A DNA stretch of 64,000 bases, taken from assembly GCF_051401765.1 (NCBI RefSeq), contig NW_027480468.1:62001-126000 (forward strand). The letters run 5' to 3'. This document shows positions 14,231 to 29,420 of the stretch, in pieces. A program made the position numbers and the translations under genes. Within the stretch, counting starts at the first letter, position 1. Each line of letters begins with the position of its first letter. This DNA comes from Calliopsis andreniformis. Taxonomy: Eukaryota > Arthropoda > Insecta > Hymenoptera > Andrenidae. Below the pieces are notes generated by a model. It was not told the origin of the DNA. It was given only the letters and a program-made list of their open reading frames with translations, and ran no database searches.

Positions 14231-17200
14231 AGGGCTGAAGATTGAGGATGCAGGATTGAGGATTCAGGATTGAGGTTTGTGGACTGAGGACTGAGGATTG
14301 AGGATTGAGGATTGAGGATTGAAGATTGAGGATTGGGTATTGAGGATTGAACATTGAGGATTGAGGATTGAGTATTGAGGATTGAGTATTGAGGATTGAA
14401 GATTGAGGATTGGGTATTGAGGATTGAAGAATGAGGGTTGAGGATTGAAATATGTGAATTGTGGATATTCTATTGAGTATTGAGGATTGACAATTGATTT
14501 TTGAGGACTGAGTGCTGAAGATTGAGGATTCAGGATTGAGGATTCGGGATTGAGGTTTGAGGACTGAGGATTGAGGGTTGAGGATTGAGGATTGAGGATT
14601 GAGGACTGACGATTGAAGATTGAGTATTGAGGATTGAAGATTCATGGTAGAGGATTGAGGATTGAGGATTGACGCTTGAGGATTGAGGATTGAGGATGGA
14701 GGATAGAAGAGAGAGGACTGAGTTTTGAGGATTGAAGTATGAGGATTGAGGATTGAGGATAGACGATTGAGGATTGAAGACTGAGTATAGAGGATTGAGA
14801 ATTGAGGATTGAGGATTGAAGATTGTGTATTGAGGATTGAAGATTGAGGATTCAGTATTGAGGATTGAAGCTTGAGGATTGGGTGTTGAGGATTGAAGAA
14901 TGAGGATTGAGGATTGAGGATTGAGGATTGAGAATTGAGGATTGAGGATTGAGGATTGAGGATTGAATATTGATGATTGAAGATTGAGGATTGAGGATTG
15001 AGGGTTGTTGATTAAGGACAAGGGCTGAGGGTTGAATATTGATGTTTGAGGTCTGGGGATTGAGGATTGAGGATTGAGAATTGAGGATTGAGGATTGAGG
15101 ATTGAAGATTGAGGATTGGGTATTGAGGATTGAAGAATGATAATTGAGGGTTGAGGATTGAAGATTGAAGATTGCAGATTGAGTATTGAGGATTGAAGAC
15201 TGAGTATTGAGGATTGAGGATTGAGGATTGAGGATTGAGGATTGAGGATTGAGGATTGAAGATTGAGTATTGAGGATTGAAGACTGGCGATTGAGGATTG
15301 AGGATTGAGGATTGAGGATTGAGGATTGAAGATTGAGTATTGATGGTTGAAAATTGAGGATTGAGGATTGAGGATTGAGGATTGAGGATGAGGGCTGAGG
15401 ATTGAGGATTGAGGTTTGAAGACTGAGGACTGAGGATTGAGGATTGCGAATAGAGGATTGAGGATTGAGGATTGAAGATTGAGGATTTGGTATTGAGGAT
15501 TGAAGTATGAGGATTGAGGATTGAGGATTGAGGATTGAGGATTGAAGATTGAGGATTGAGGATTGAGGATTGAGGATCGAATATTGAGTATTGAGGATTG
15601 AAGATAGAGGATTGAGGATTGAGGGTTGAGGATTTTGGACGAGGACTGACTGTTGAGGATTGAGGTCTGAGGATTGAGGGTTCAGGATTGAGGACTGAGG
15701 ATTGAGGATTGAGGTTTGAGCATTGAGGATTGAAGATCGAGGACTGGGGATTGAGGATTGAAGATGGAGGATTAAGGATTGAGGATTGGGGATTGAGGAT
15801 CTAGGATTTGAGATCGATTATTGAGGATTGAATATTGACGATTGAGGATTGAGGGTTGAGAATTGAGAATTGAGGATGAGGACTGAGGGTTTAGGATTGA
15901 GGATTGAGGAACGAGAATTGAGGATTGGGGATTGAGGGCTGAGTATTGACGATTGAGTATTGAAGATTAGGGATTGATTACAGAGGATTGAGGATTGAGG
16001 ATTGAGGATTGAGGATTGAGGTTTGAGGATTGAAGATTGAGGATTGAGGATTGAGTGTTGTGGATTGAGTACGAGGACTCAGGGTTGAGTATTGATGTTT
16101 GAGTTCTGAGGATTGAGGATTGAGGATTGAGAATTGAGGATTGAGGATTGAGGATTGAAGATTCAGGATTGGGTATTGAGGATTGAAGATTGAGGATTGA
16201 GGATTGAGGGTTGTGGATAGAGGACGAGGACTGAGGGTTGAATATTGATGTTTGAAGTCTGAGGATTGTGGATTGAGTATTGAGGGTTGAAGGTTGCGGA
16301 TTGAGAATTGAGGATTGAGGATTGAGGATTGGGGACTGAGGATTGAAGATTGAGGTTTGAGGATTGAGGATTGAGGATTGACGCTTGAGGCTTGAGGATT
16401 GGGGATGGAGGATAGAAGAGAGAGGACTGAGTATTGGGGATTGAAGAATGAGGATTGAGGATTGAGGATTGAGGATTGAAGACTGAGTATAGAGGATTGA
16501 GAATTGAGGATTGAGGATTGAAGATTGAGTATTGAGGATTGAAGATTGAGGATTCAGGATTGAGGATTGAAGATTGAGGATTGGGTGTTGAGGATTGAAG
16601 AATGAGGATTGAGGATTGAGGATTGAGGATTGAGGATTGAGGATTGAGGATTGAGGATTGAGGATTGAGTATTGAATATTGAGTATTGAGGATTGAAGGT
16701 AGAGGATTGAGGATTGAGGGTTGAGGATTGAGGACGAGGACTGACGGTTGAGGATTGAGGTTTGAGGATTGAGGATTCAGGATTGAGGACTGAGGATTGA
16801 GGATTGAGGATTGACGATAGAGGATTGAGGATTCAGGATTGTGAATTGAGAATTGAGGATGAGGACTGAGGGTTTAGGATTGAGGATTGAGGAACGGGAA
16901 TTGAGGATTGAGGATTGAGGACTGAGGATTGACGATTGAGTATTGAAGATTGAGGATTGATTACTGAGGATTGAGGATTGAGGAATGAGGATTGAGGATT
17001 GAGGACTGAGGATTGAGGATTGAAGGTTCAGTATTGAGGATCGAAGATTGAAAATTGAGGATTGAGGATTGAACATTGAGGATTGAGCGTTCAGGGTAGA
17101 GTGATGAGAATTGATGTGTGTGGATAGAGATTTGAAGATTACAGATAGAGTATTGAGTATTGAAAACTGTGACTTGAGGATATTCTATTGGGGATTGAGG

Positions 17201-17629
17201 ATTGACAACAGATTGTTGAGGACTGAGGGCTGAAGATTGAGGATGCAGGATTGAGGATTCAGGATTGAGGTTTGTGGACTGAGGACTGAGGATTGAGGAT
17301 TGAGGGTTGAGGATTGAAGATTGAGGATTGGGTATTGAGGATTGAACATTGAGGATTGAGGATTGAGTATTGAGGATTGAGGATTGAGGATTGAAGATTC
17401 AATATTGATGATTGAATATTCAGGATCGAGGATTGAGGGTTGTGAATCGAGGACGAGGACTGAGGGTTGAGTATTGATGTTTGAGGTCTGAGGATTGAGG
17501 ATTGAGGATTGAGAATTGAGGATTGAGGATTGAGGATTGAGGATTGAAGATTGAGGATTGGGTGTTGAGGATTGAAGAATGAGGATTGAGGATTGAGGAT
17601 TGAGGATTGAGGATTGAGGACTGACGATT

Positions 17630-18430
17630 GAAGATTGAGGACTGAGTATTGAAAGCTGAGAATTGTGGATATTCTATGGAGGATTGAAAATTCAGGATTG
17701 AGGATTGAGGAGTGAGGATTAAGGATTGAGGATTGAAGATTGATGTTTGAGGGTCGACGATTAAGGATTGAGGATTGGGGATTTAGGATTGTGGATTGAT
17801 GGTTGGGGATTGAGGATTGAGGATTGAGGATTGAGGATTGCGGACAAAGGATTCAAGAATGAGTATTGAGGATTGAGGGCTCAGGGTTGAGGATTGAGGA
17901 TTGACGATTGAGATTTGAGGATTGAAGATTGAGAATTGTGTATTCATGTTTCAAGATTGAGGATTGAGGTTGAAGTCTGAGGATTTGGGGTTGATAATTG
18001 AGGATTGAGGATTGGGGATTGAGGACTGAGGATTGGGGGCCGATTACTGAGGGTTGAGGGTTGAGGATTGAGGATTGGGGATTGAGCATTGATGATTGAG
18101 GATTGAGGATTGAGTATTGAGGACTGAGGATTGAGACAGATTACTGAGGGTTGTGGATTGAGGGTTGAGGATTGAGGATTGAGGATTGAGAATTGAGGAT
18201 TGAGTGTTGAGGATTGAAGATTGAGGATTGAGAATTGATGATTCAGGATTGAGCATTGAGGATTGAGGATTGAGGGTTGATTACTGAGGGTTGAGGATTG
18301 AAGGTTGTGGATTGTGGATTGAGGATTGAGGATTGAAGATTGAGTATTGATGATTGATGATTGAAGATTGATGATTGAGGATTGAAAACTGAGAATTGAG
18401 GATATTCTATTGAGGATTGAAAATTGAGGA
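17630..18430 (+). repeat. Anchor modules, types R and S, second half only (paired)
   Basis: R (GAAAGCTGAGAATTG before GATATTCT) and S (GAAAACTGAGAATTG before GATATTCT) occur as a pair about 735-740 bp apart: 17,668/18,401, 25,835/26,575, 36,467/37,200 and 44,593/45,333. The interval between them is the only place with the 6-base GAGGTTGAAGTCTGAGG arrangement and the words GTATTCATGTTTC and GGTCGACGATTAAGG. Confidence 0.7.
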
Positions 18431-21400
18431 TTGAGGATTGAGGATTGAGGATAGAGGATTGAGGATTGAACATAGAGGATTGAGGATTGAGCATTGAGGA
18501 TTGAGTGTTTAGGATTGAATATTGAGGATTGAGAATTGATAATTGAGGATTGAGGATTGAGGATTGAGGGATGATTACTGAGGGTTGAGGATTGAGGATT
18601 GAGGATGAGGTCTGAGGGTTGAGGATTGAGGTTTGAGGACTGAGGACTGAGGATTGAGGATTGCGAATAGAGGATTGAGGATTGAGGATTGAAGATTGAG
18701 GATTGGGTATTGAGGATTGAAGTATGAGGATTGAGGATTGAGGATTGAGGATTGAGGATTGAAGATTGAGGATTGAGGATTGAGGATTGAGGATCGAATA
18801 TTGAGTATTGAGGATTGAAGATAGAGGATTGAGGATTGAGGGTTGAGGATTTTGGACGAGGACTGACTGTTGAGGATTGAGGTCTGAGGATTGAGGGTTC
18901 AGGATTGAGGACTGAGGATTGAGGATTGAGGTTTGAGCATTGAGGATTGGAGATCGAGGACTGGGGATTGAGGATTGAAGATGGAGGATTAAGGATTGAG
19001 GATTGGGGATTGAGGATCTAGGATTTGAGATCGATTATTGAGGATTGAATATTGACGATTGAGGATTGAGGGTTGAGAATTGAGAATTGAGGATGAGGAC
19101 TGAGGGTTTAGGATTGAGGATTGAGGAACGAGAATTGAGGATTGGGGATTGAGGGCTGAGTATTGACGATTGAGTATTGAAGATTAGGGATTGATTACAG
19201 AGGATTGAGGATTGAGGATTGAGGTTTGAGGATTGAAGATTGAGGATTGAGGATTGAGTGTTCTGGATTGAGTACGAGGACTCAGGGTTGAGTATTGATG
19301 TTTGAGTTCTGAGGATTGAGGATTGAGGATTGAGAATTGAGGATTGAGGATTGAGGATTGAAGATTCAGGATTGGGTATTGAGGATTGAAGATTGAGGAT
19401 TGAGGATTGAGGGTTGTGGATAGAGGACGAGGACTGAGGGTTGAATATTGATGTTTGAAGTCTGAGGATTGTGGATTGAGTATTGAGGGTTGAAGGTTGC
19501 GGATTGAGAATTGAGGATTGAGGATTGAGGATTGGGGACTGAGGATTGAAGATTGAGGTTTGAGGATTGAGGATTGAGGATTGACGCTTGAGGCTTGAGG
19601 ATTGGGGATGGAGGATAGAAGAGAGAGGACTGAGTATTGGGGATTGAAGAATGAGGATTGAGGATTGAGGATTGAGGATTGAGGATTGAAGACTGAGTAT
19701 AGAGGATTGAGAATTGAGGATTGAGGATTGAAGATTGAGTATTGAGGATTGAAGATTGAGGATTCAGGATTGAGGATTGAAGATTGAGGATTGGGTGTTG
19801 AGGATTGAAGAATGAGGATTGAGGATTGAGGATTGAGGATTGAGGATTGAGGATTGAGGATTGAGGATTGAGGATTGAATATTGATGATTGAAGATTGAG
19901 GATTGATGATTGAGGGTTGTGAATTGAGGACAAGGACTGAGGGTTGAATATTGATGTTTGAGGTCTGAGGATTGAGGATTGAGGATTGAGGATTGAGGAT
20001 TGAAGATTGAGTATTGATGGTTGAAAATTGAGGATTGAGGATTGAGGATTGAGGATTGAGGATTGAGGATTGAGGATTGAATATTGAGTATAGAGGATTG
20101 AGGATTGAAGACTGAGTATTGAGGATTGAGGATTGAGGATTGAGGTTTGAGGACTGAGGACTGAGGATTGAGGATTGCGAATAGAGGATTGAAAATTGAG
20201 GATTGAAGATTGAGGATTGGGTATTGATGATTGAAGTTTGAGGATTGAGGATTGAGGATTCAGGATTGAGGACTGAGGATTGAGGATTGAGGATTGAGCA
20301 TTGAGGATTGAAGATTGAGGACTGGGGATTGAGGATTGAATATTGAGGATTAAGGATTGAGGATTGGGGATTGAGGATCTAGGATTGGAGATTGATTATT
20401 GAGGATTGACGATAGAGGATTGAGGATTGAGGATTGAGAATTGAGAATTGAGGATGAGGACTGAGGGTTTAGGATTGAGGATTGAGGAACGGGAATTGAG
20501 GATTGAGGATTGAGGACTGAGGATTGACGGTTGAGTATTGAAGATTGAGGATTGATTACTGAGGATTGAGGATTGAGGAATGAGGATTGAGGATTGAGGA
20601 TTGAGGATTGAGGATTGAAGATTCAGTATTGAGGATCGAAGATTGAGAATTGAGGATTGAGGATTGAACATTGAGGATTGAGCGTTCAGGGTTGAGTGAT
20701 GAGAATTGAAGTGTGTGGATAGAGATTTGAAGATTACAGATTGAGTATTGAGTATTGAAAACTGTGACTTGAGGATATTCTATTGGGGATTGAGGATTGA
20801 CAACTGATTGTTGAGGACTGAGGGCTGAAGATTGAGGATGCAGGATTGAGGATTCAGGATTGAGGTTTGTGGACTGAGGACTGAGGATTGAGGATTGAGG
20901 ATTGAGGATTGAGGATTGAATATTGAGTATAGAGGATTGAGGATTGAAGACTGAGTATTGAGGATTGAGGATTGAGGATTGAGGTTTGAGGACTGAGGAC
21001 TGAGGATTGAGGATTGCGAATAGAGGATTGAAAATTGAGGATTGAAGATTGAGGATTGGGTATTGATGATTGAAGTATGAGGATTGAGGATTGAGGATTG
21101 AGGATTGAGGGTTGAATATTGAGGATTGAGGATTGAGGATTGAGTATTGAATATTGAGTATTGAGGATTGAAGATAGAGGATTGAGGATTGAGGGTTGAG
21201 GATTGAGGATAGAAGAGAGAGGACTGAGTTTTGAGGATTGAAGTATGAGGATTGAGGATTGAGGATAGAGGATTGAGGATTGAAGACTGAGTATAGAGGA
21301 TTGAGAATTGAGGATTGAGGATTGAAGATTGTGTATTGAGGATTGAAGATTGAGGATTCAGTATTGAGGATTGAAGCTTGAGGATTGGGTGTTGAGGATT

Positions 21401-22167
21401 GAAGAATGAGGATTGAGTATTGAGGATTGAGGATTGAGGATTGAGGATTGAGGATTGAGGATTGAGGATTGAATATTGATGATTGAAGATTGAGGATTGA
21501 GGATTGAGGGTTGTTGATTGAGGACAAGGGCTGAGGGTTGAATATTGATGTTTGAGGTCTGGGGATTGAGGATTGAGGATTGAGAATTGAGGATTGAGGA
21601 TTGAGGATTGAAGATTGAGGATTGGGTATTGAGGATTGAAGAATGATAATTGAGGGTTGAGGATTGAAGATTGAAGATTGCAGATTGAGTATTGAGGATT
21701 GAAGACTGAGTATTGAGGATTGAGGATTGAGGATTGAGGATTGAGGATTGAGGATTGAGGATTGAAGATTGAGTATTGAGGATTGAAGACTGGCGATTGA
21801 GGATTGAGGATTGAGGATTGAGGATTGAGGATTGAAGATTGAGTATTGATGGTTGAAAATTGAGGATTGAGGATTGAGGATTGAGGATTGAGGATGAGGG
21901 CTGAGGATTGAGGATTGAAGTTTGAAGACTGAGGACTGAGGATTGAGGATTGCGAATAGAGGATTGAGGATTGAGGATTGAAGATTGAGGATTGGGTATT
22001 GAGGATTGAAGTATGAGGATTGAGGATTGAGGATTGAGGATTGAGGATTGAAGATTGAGGATTGAGGATTGAGGATTGAGGATCGAATATTGAGATTTGA
22101 GGATTGAAGATAGAGGATTGAGGATTGAGGGTTGAGGATTTTGGACGAGGACTGACTGTTGAGGATT

Positions 22168-23800
22168 GAGGTCTGAGGATTGAGGATTCAGGATTGAGGA
22201 CTGAGGATTGAGGATTGAGGTTTGAGCATTGAGGATTGAAGATCGAGGACTGGGGATTGAGGATTGAAGATGGAGGATTAAGGATTGAGGATTGGGGATT
22301 GAGGATCTAGGATTTGAGATCGATTATTGAGGATTGAATATTGACGATTGAGGATTGAGGGTTGAGAATTGAGAATTGAGGATGAGGACTGAGGGTTTAG
22401 GATCGAGGATTGAGGAACGAGAATTGAGGATTGGGGATTGAGGGCTGAGTATTGACGATTGAGTATTGAAGATTAGGGATTGATTACTGAGGATTGAGGA
22501 TTGAGGATTGAGGATTGAGGATTGAGGTTTTAGGATTGAAGATTGAGGATTGAGGATTGAGTGTTGTGGATTGAGTACGAGGACTCAGGGTTGAGTATTG
22601 ATGTTTGAGTTCTGAGGATTGAGGATTGAGGATTGAGAATTGAGGATTTAGGATTGAGGATTGAAGATTGAGGATTGGGTATTGAGGATTGAAGATTGAG
22701 GATTGAGGATTGAGGGTTGTGGATAGAGGACGAGGACTGAGGGTTGAATGTTGATGTTTGAAGTCTGAGGATTGTGGATTGAGTATTGAGGGTTGAAGGT
22801 TGCGGATTGAGAATTGAGGATTGAGGATTGAGGATTGGGGACTGAGGATTGAAGATTGAGGTTTGAGGATTGAGGATTGAGGATTGACGCTTGAAGCTTG
22901 AGGATTGGGGATGGAGGATAGAAGAGAGAGGACTGAGTATTGGGGATTGAAGAATGAGGATTGAGGATTGAGGATTGAGGATTGAGGATTGAAGACTGAG
23001 TATAGAGGATTGAGAATTGAGGATTGAGGATTGAAGATTGAGTATTGAGGATTGAAGATTGAGGATTCAGGATTGAGGATTGAAGATTGAGGATTGGGTG
23101 TTGAGGATTGAAGAATGAGGATTGAGGATTGAGGATTGAGGATTGAGGATTGAGGACTGAGGATTGAGGATTGAGGATTGAGGATTGAGGATTGAGTATT
23201 GAATATTGAGTATTAAGGATTGAAGGTAGAGGATTGAGGATTGAGGGTTGAGGATTGAGGACGAGGACTGACGGTTGAGGATTGAGGTTTGAGGATTGAG
23301 GATTCAGGATTGAGGACTGAGGATTGAGGATTGAGGATTGACGATAGAGGATTGAGGATTCAGGATTGAGAATTGAGAATTGAGGATGAGGACTGAGGGT
23401 TTAGGATTGAGGATTGCGGAACGGGAATTGAGGATTGAGGATTGAGGACTGAGGATTGACGATTGAGTATTGAAGATTGAGGATTGATTACTGAGGATTG
23501 AGGATTGAGGAATGAGGATTGAGGATTGAGGATTGAGGACTGAGGATTGAGGATTGAAGGTTCAGTATTGAGGATCGAAGATTGAGAATTGAGGATTGAT
23601 GATTGAACATTGAGGATTGAGCGTTCAGGGTTGAGTGATGAGAATTGATGTGTGTGGATAGAGATTTGAAGAATACAGATAGAGTATTGAGTATTGAAAA
23701 CTGTGACTTGAGGATATTCTATTGGGGATTGAGGATTGACAACAGATTGTTGAGGACTGAGGGCTGAAGATTGAGGATGCAGGATTGAGGATTCAGGATT
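22168..23800 (+). repeat. 1,633-bp tandem duplication, copy 1
   Basis: Offset to copy 2 is 1,633 bp at every point checked: GTCTGAG at 22,171 and 23,804, GGGTTGAATG at 22,741 and 24,374, and the GTACGAGGACTCA block at 22,575 and 24,208. I saw no difference between copies. The length equals 234 units of which five are 6-mers (near 22,381, 22,575, 22,735, 23,262 and 23,382). It contains one anchor, at 23,713. Confidence 0.9.
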
Positions 23801-25433
23801 GAGGTCTGAGGATTGAGGATTCAGGATTGAGGACTGAGGATTGAGGATTGAGGTTTGAGCATTGAGGATTGAAGATCGAGGACTGGGGATTGAGGATTGA
23901 AGATGGAGGATTAAGGATTGAGGATTGGGGATTGAGGATCTAGGATTTGAGATCGATTATTGAGGATTGAATATTGACGATTGAGGATTGAGGGTTGAGA
24001 ATTGAGAATTGAGGATGAGGACTGAGGGTTTAGGATCGAGGATTGAGGAACGAGAATTGAGGATTGGGGATTGAGGGCTGAGTATTGACGATTGAGTATT
24101 GAAGATTAGGGATTGATTACTGAGGATTGAGGATTGAGGATTGAGGATTGAGGATTGAGGTTTTAGGATTGAAGATTGAGGATTGAGGATTGAGTGTTGT
24201 GGATTGAGTACGAGGACTCAGGGTTGAGTATTGATGTTTGAGTTCTGAGGATTGAGGATTGAGGATTGAGAATTGAGGATTTAGGATTGAGGATTGAAGA
24301 TTGAGGATTGGGTATTGAGGATTGAAGATTGAGGATTGAGGATTGAGGGTTGTGGATAGAGGACGAGGACTGAGGGTTGAATGTTGATGTTTGAAGTCTG
24401 AGGATTGTGGATTGAGTATTGAGGGTTGAAGGTTGCGGATTGAGAATTGAGGATTGAGGATTGAGGATTGGGGACTGAGGATTGAAGATTGAGGTTTGAG
24501 GATTGAGGATTGAGGATTGACGCTTGAAGCTTGAGGATTGGGGATGGAGGATAGAAGAGAGAGGACTGAGTATTGGGGATTGAAGAATGAGGATTGAGGA
24601 TTGAGGATTGAGGATTGAGGATTGAAGACTGAGTATAGAGGATTGAGAATTGAGGATTGAGGATTGAAGATTGAGTATTGAGGATTGAAGATTGAGGATT
24701 CAGGATTGAGGATTGAAGATTGAGGATTGGGTGTTGAGGATTGAAGAATGAGGATTGAGGATTGAGGATTGAGGATTGAGGATTGAGGACTGAGGATTGA
24801 GGATTGAGGATTGAGGATTGAGGATTGAGTATTGAATATTGAGTATTAAGGATTGAAGGTAGAGGATTGAGGATTGAGGGTTGAGGATTGAGGACGAGGA
24901 CTGACGGTTGAGGATTGAGGTTTGAGGATTGAGGATTCAGGATTGAGGACTGAGGATTGAGGATTGAGGATTGACGATAGAGGATTGAGGATTCAGGATT
25001 GAGAATTGAGAATTGAGGATGAGGACTGAGGGTTTAGGATTGAGGATTGCGGAACGGGAATTGAGGATTGAGGATTGAGGACTGAGGATTGACGATTGAG
25101 TATTGAAGATTGAGGATTGATTACTGAGGATTGAGGATTGAGGAATGAGGATTGAGGATTGAGGATTGAGGACTGAGGATTGAGGATTGAAGGTTCAGTA
25201 TTGAGGATCGAAGATTGAGAATTGAGGATTGATGATTGAACATTGAGGATTGAGCGTTCAGGGTTGAGTGATGAGAATTGATGTGTGTGGATAGAGATTT
25301 GAAGAATACAGATAGAGTATTGAGTATTGAAAACTGTGACTTGAGGATATTCTATTGGGGATTGAGGATTGACAACAGATTGTTGAGGACTGAGGGCTGA
25401 AGATTGAGGATGCAGGATTGAGGATTCAGGATT
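23801..25433 (+). repeat. 1,633-bp tandem duplication, copy 2
   Basis: Second head-to-tail copy of 22,168-23,800, with its anchor at 25,346. After 25,433 the text continues as GAGGTTTGTGG, the flank seen after the single-copy version in macro-unit 2 (near 44,192). Both copies share three derived variants absent from macro-unit 2: GGATCGA near 22,400 and 24,033, GGTTTTA near 22,527 and 24,160, and GCGGAACGGG near 23,416 and 25,049. The duplication is therefore younger than the macro-duplication. Confidence 0.9.
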
Positions 25434-28400
25434 GAGGTTTGTGGACTGAGGACTGAGGATTGAGGATTGAGGATTGAGGATTGAAGATTGAGGATTGGGT
25501 ATTGAGGATTGAACACTGAGGATTGAGGATTGAGTATTGAGGATTGAGGATTGAGGATTGAAGATTGAATATTGATGATTGAATATTCAGGATCGAGGAT
25601 TGAGGGTTGTGAATCGAGGACGAGGACTGAGGGTTGAGTATTGATGTTTGAGGTCTGAGGATTGAGGATTGAGGATTGAGAATTGAGGATTGAGGATTGA
25701 GGATTGAGGATTGAAGATTGAGGATTGGGTGTTGAGGATTGAAGAATGAGGATTGAGGATTGAGGATTGAGGATTGAGGATTGAAGACTGACGATTGAAG
25801 ATTGAGGACTGAGTATTGAAAGCTGAGAATTGAGGATATTCTATTGAGGATTGAAAATTCAGGATTGAGGATTGAGGAGTGAGGATTAAGGATTGAGGAT
25901 TGAAGATTGATGTTTGAGGGTCGACGATTAAGGATTGAGGATTGGGGATTTAAGATTGTGGATTGATGGTTGGGGATTGAGGATTGAGGATTGAGGATTG
26001 AGGATTGCGGACAAAGGATTCAAGAATGAGTATTGAGGATTGAGGGCTCAGGGTTGAGGATTGAGGATTGACGATTGAGATTTGAGGATTGAAGATTGAG
26101 AATTGTGTATTCATGTTTCAAGATTGAGGATTGAGGTTGAAGTCTGAGGATTTGGGGTTGATAATTGAGGATTGAGGATTGGGGATTGAGGACTGAAGAT
26201 TGAGGGCTGATTACTGGGGGTTGAGGGTTGATGATTGAGGATTGGGGATTGAGCATTGATGATTGAGGATTGAGGATTGAGTATTGAGGACTGAGGATTG
26301 AGAGAGATTACTGAGGGTTGAGGATTGAGGGTTGAGGATTGAGGATTGAGGATTGAGAATTGAGGATTGAGTGTTGAGGATTGAAGATTGAGGATTGAGA
26401 ATTGATGATTCAGGATTGAGCATTGAGGATTGAGGATTGAGGGTTGATTACTGATGGTTGAGGATTGAAGGTTGTGGATTGTGGATTGAGGATTGAGGAT
26501 TGAAGATTGAGGATTGATGATTGATGATTGAAGATTGATGATTGATGATTGAGGATTGAAAACTGAGAATTGAGGATATTCTATTGAGGATTGAAAATTG
26601 AGGATTGAGGATTGAGGATTGAGGATAGAGGATTGAGGATTGAACATAGAGGATTGAGGATTGAGCATTGAGGATTGAGTGTTGAGGATTGAATATTGAG
26701 GATTGAGAATTGATAATTGAGGATTGAGGATTGAGGATTGAGGGATGATTACTGAGGGTTGAGGATTGAGGATTGAGGATGAGGTCTGAGGGTTGAGGAT
26801 TGAGGTTTGAGGACTGAGGACTGAGGATTGAGGATTGCGAATAGAGGATTGAGGATTGAGGATTGAAGATTGAGGATTGGGTATTGAGGATTGAAGTATG
26901 AGGATTGAGGATTGAGGATTGAGGATTGAGGATTGAAGATTGAGGATTGAGGATTGAGGATTGAGGATTGAATATTGTGTATTGAGGATTGAAGATAGAG
27001 GATTGAGGATTGAGGGTTGAGGATTGAGGATTGAAGATTGAGTATTGAGGATTGAAGACTGACGCTTGAGGATTGAGGATTGAGGATTGAGGATTGAGGA
27101 TTGAGGATTGAACGTTGAGGATTGAGGATTGAAGTTGAGGATTGATGATTGAGGATTGAGGATTGAGGATTGAGGACTGGGGATTGAAGATTGAGGATTG
27201 GGTATTGAGGATTGAAGAATGAGGATTGAGGATTGAGTGTTGAGGATTGAGGATTGAAGATTGAGTATTGAGGATTGAATGTTGACGGTTGAGGATTGAG
27301 GATTGAGGATTGAGGATTGAGGACTGAGGATCGAGGATTGAAGATCGAGTATTGAGGATTGAAGATTGATGATTGGGGATTGAGGATTGAGGATTGATGA
27401 TTGAAGATTGAGGATTGAAGGTTGAGTATTGAGGATTGAAGATTGAGGAATGAGGATTGCGGAATGAGGATTGAGGATTGAAGATTGAGTATTGGGGACT
27501 GAGTGTTCAGGGTTGAGTGATGAGAATTGATGTTTGTGGATAGAGACTTGAAGATTGCAGATGGAGTATTGAGTATTGAAAACTGTGAATTGATGATATT
27601 CTATTGAGGATTGAGGATTGACGTCTGATAGTTGAGGTCTGATGTCTGAAGATTGAGGATTCAGGATTGAGGTTTGAGGACTGAGGGTTGAGGATTGAGG
27701 TTTGAGGGCTGAGGACTGAGGATCGAGGATTGAGAGTTGAGGATTGAGGATTGAGGATTGAAGATTGAGGATTAGGAATTGAGGATTGAAGAATGAGGAG
27801 TGGGTATTGAGGATTGAAGAATGAGGATTGAGGATTGAGGATTGAGGATTGAGGATTGAGGATTGAACATTGAGTATTGAGGGTTGAAGATTGCGGATTG
27901 AGGATTGAGGATTGAGGATTGAGGATTAAAGATTGAGCATTGAGGATTGAGGATTGATGATTGAGGATTGAGGATTGAGGATTGAAGATTGAATATTGAT
28001 GATTGAAGATTGAGGATTGAGGATTGAGGGTTGTGGATTGAGGACGAGGACTGAGGGTTGAATATTGATGTTTGATGTCTGAGGATTGTGGATTGAGGAT
28101 TGAGGATTGAAGATTGAGTATTGAGGATTGAAGATTGAGGATTGAGGATTGAGTATTGAAGATTGAGGATTTGGGACTGAGGATTGAAGATTGAGGATTG
28201 ATGATTGAGGATTGAGGATTGAGGATTGAAGATTGAGAATTGGGTATTGAGGATTGAAGAATGAGGGTTGAGGATTGAAATATGTGAATTGAGGATATTC
28301 TATTGAGTATTGAGGATTGACAATTGATTTTTGAGGACTGAGTGCTGAAGATTGAGGATTCAGGACTGAGGATTCGGGATTGAGGTTTGAGGACTGAGGA

Positions 28401-29420
28401 TTGAGGGTTGAGGATTGAGGATTGAGGATTGAGGATTGAGGATTGAAGATTGAGTATTGAGGATTGAAGATTGAGGATTGAGGATTGAGGAGTGATGATT
28501 AAGTATTGAGGATAGAAGATTGAGGATTGGGGACTGAGGATAGAAGATTGATGGTTGAGGATTGAGGATTGAGGATTGACGCTTGAGGATTGAGGATTGA
28601 GGATGGAGGATAGAAGAGAGAGGACTGAGATTTGAGGATTGAAGAATGAGGATTGAGGATTGAGGGTTGAGGATTGAAGATTGAAGACTGAGTATAGAGG
28701 ATTGAGAATTGAGGATTGAGGATTGAAGATTGAGTATTGATGATTGAAGGTTGAGGATGGAGGATTGAGGGTTGTGGATTGAGGACGAGGACTGAGGGTT
28801 GAGTATTGATGTTTGAGGTCTGAGGATTGAGGATTGAGGATTGAGAATTGAGGATTGAGGATTGAGGGTTGAAGATTGAGGATTGGGTGTTGAGGATTGA
28901 ATAATGAGGATTGAGTATTGACGATTGAGGATTGAGGGTTGAAGGTTGAGTATTGAGGATTGAAGATTGAGGATTGAGGATTGAGGATTGAGGATTGAGG
29001 ATTGAAGATTGAGGATTGAGGATTGAGTATTGAGGATTGAAGATTGAGTATTGAGGATTGAAAATTCAGGATTGAGGATTGAGGATTGATGATTGAGGAT
29101 TGAAGATTGAGGATTGGGGATTGAGGATTGAGGATTGAAGGTTGAGTATTCAGGATTGGAGATTGACGATTGAGGATTGAGGACCGAGGGTTGAGGATTG
29201 AGGATTGAAGATTGAGTATTGAGGATTGAAGATTGAGGATTGAGGATTGTGGATTGAGCTTTTAGGACTGAAGGTTGAGGTTTCGGGCTGAGTGTTGAGG
29301 GTTGAGTGATGAGAATTGATGTTCGTGGATAGAGATTTGAAGATTGCAGATTGAGTATTGTGTATTGAGACCTGTGAATTGAGGATATTCTATTGAGGTT
29401 TGAGGATTGACAACTGATTG

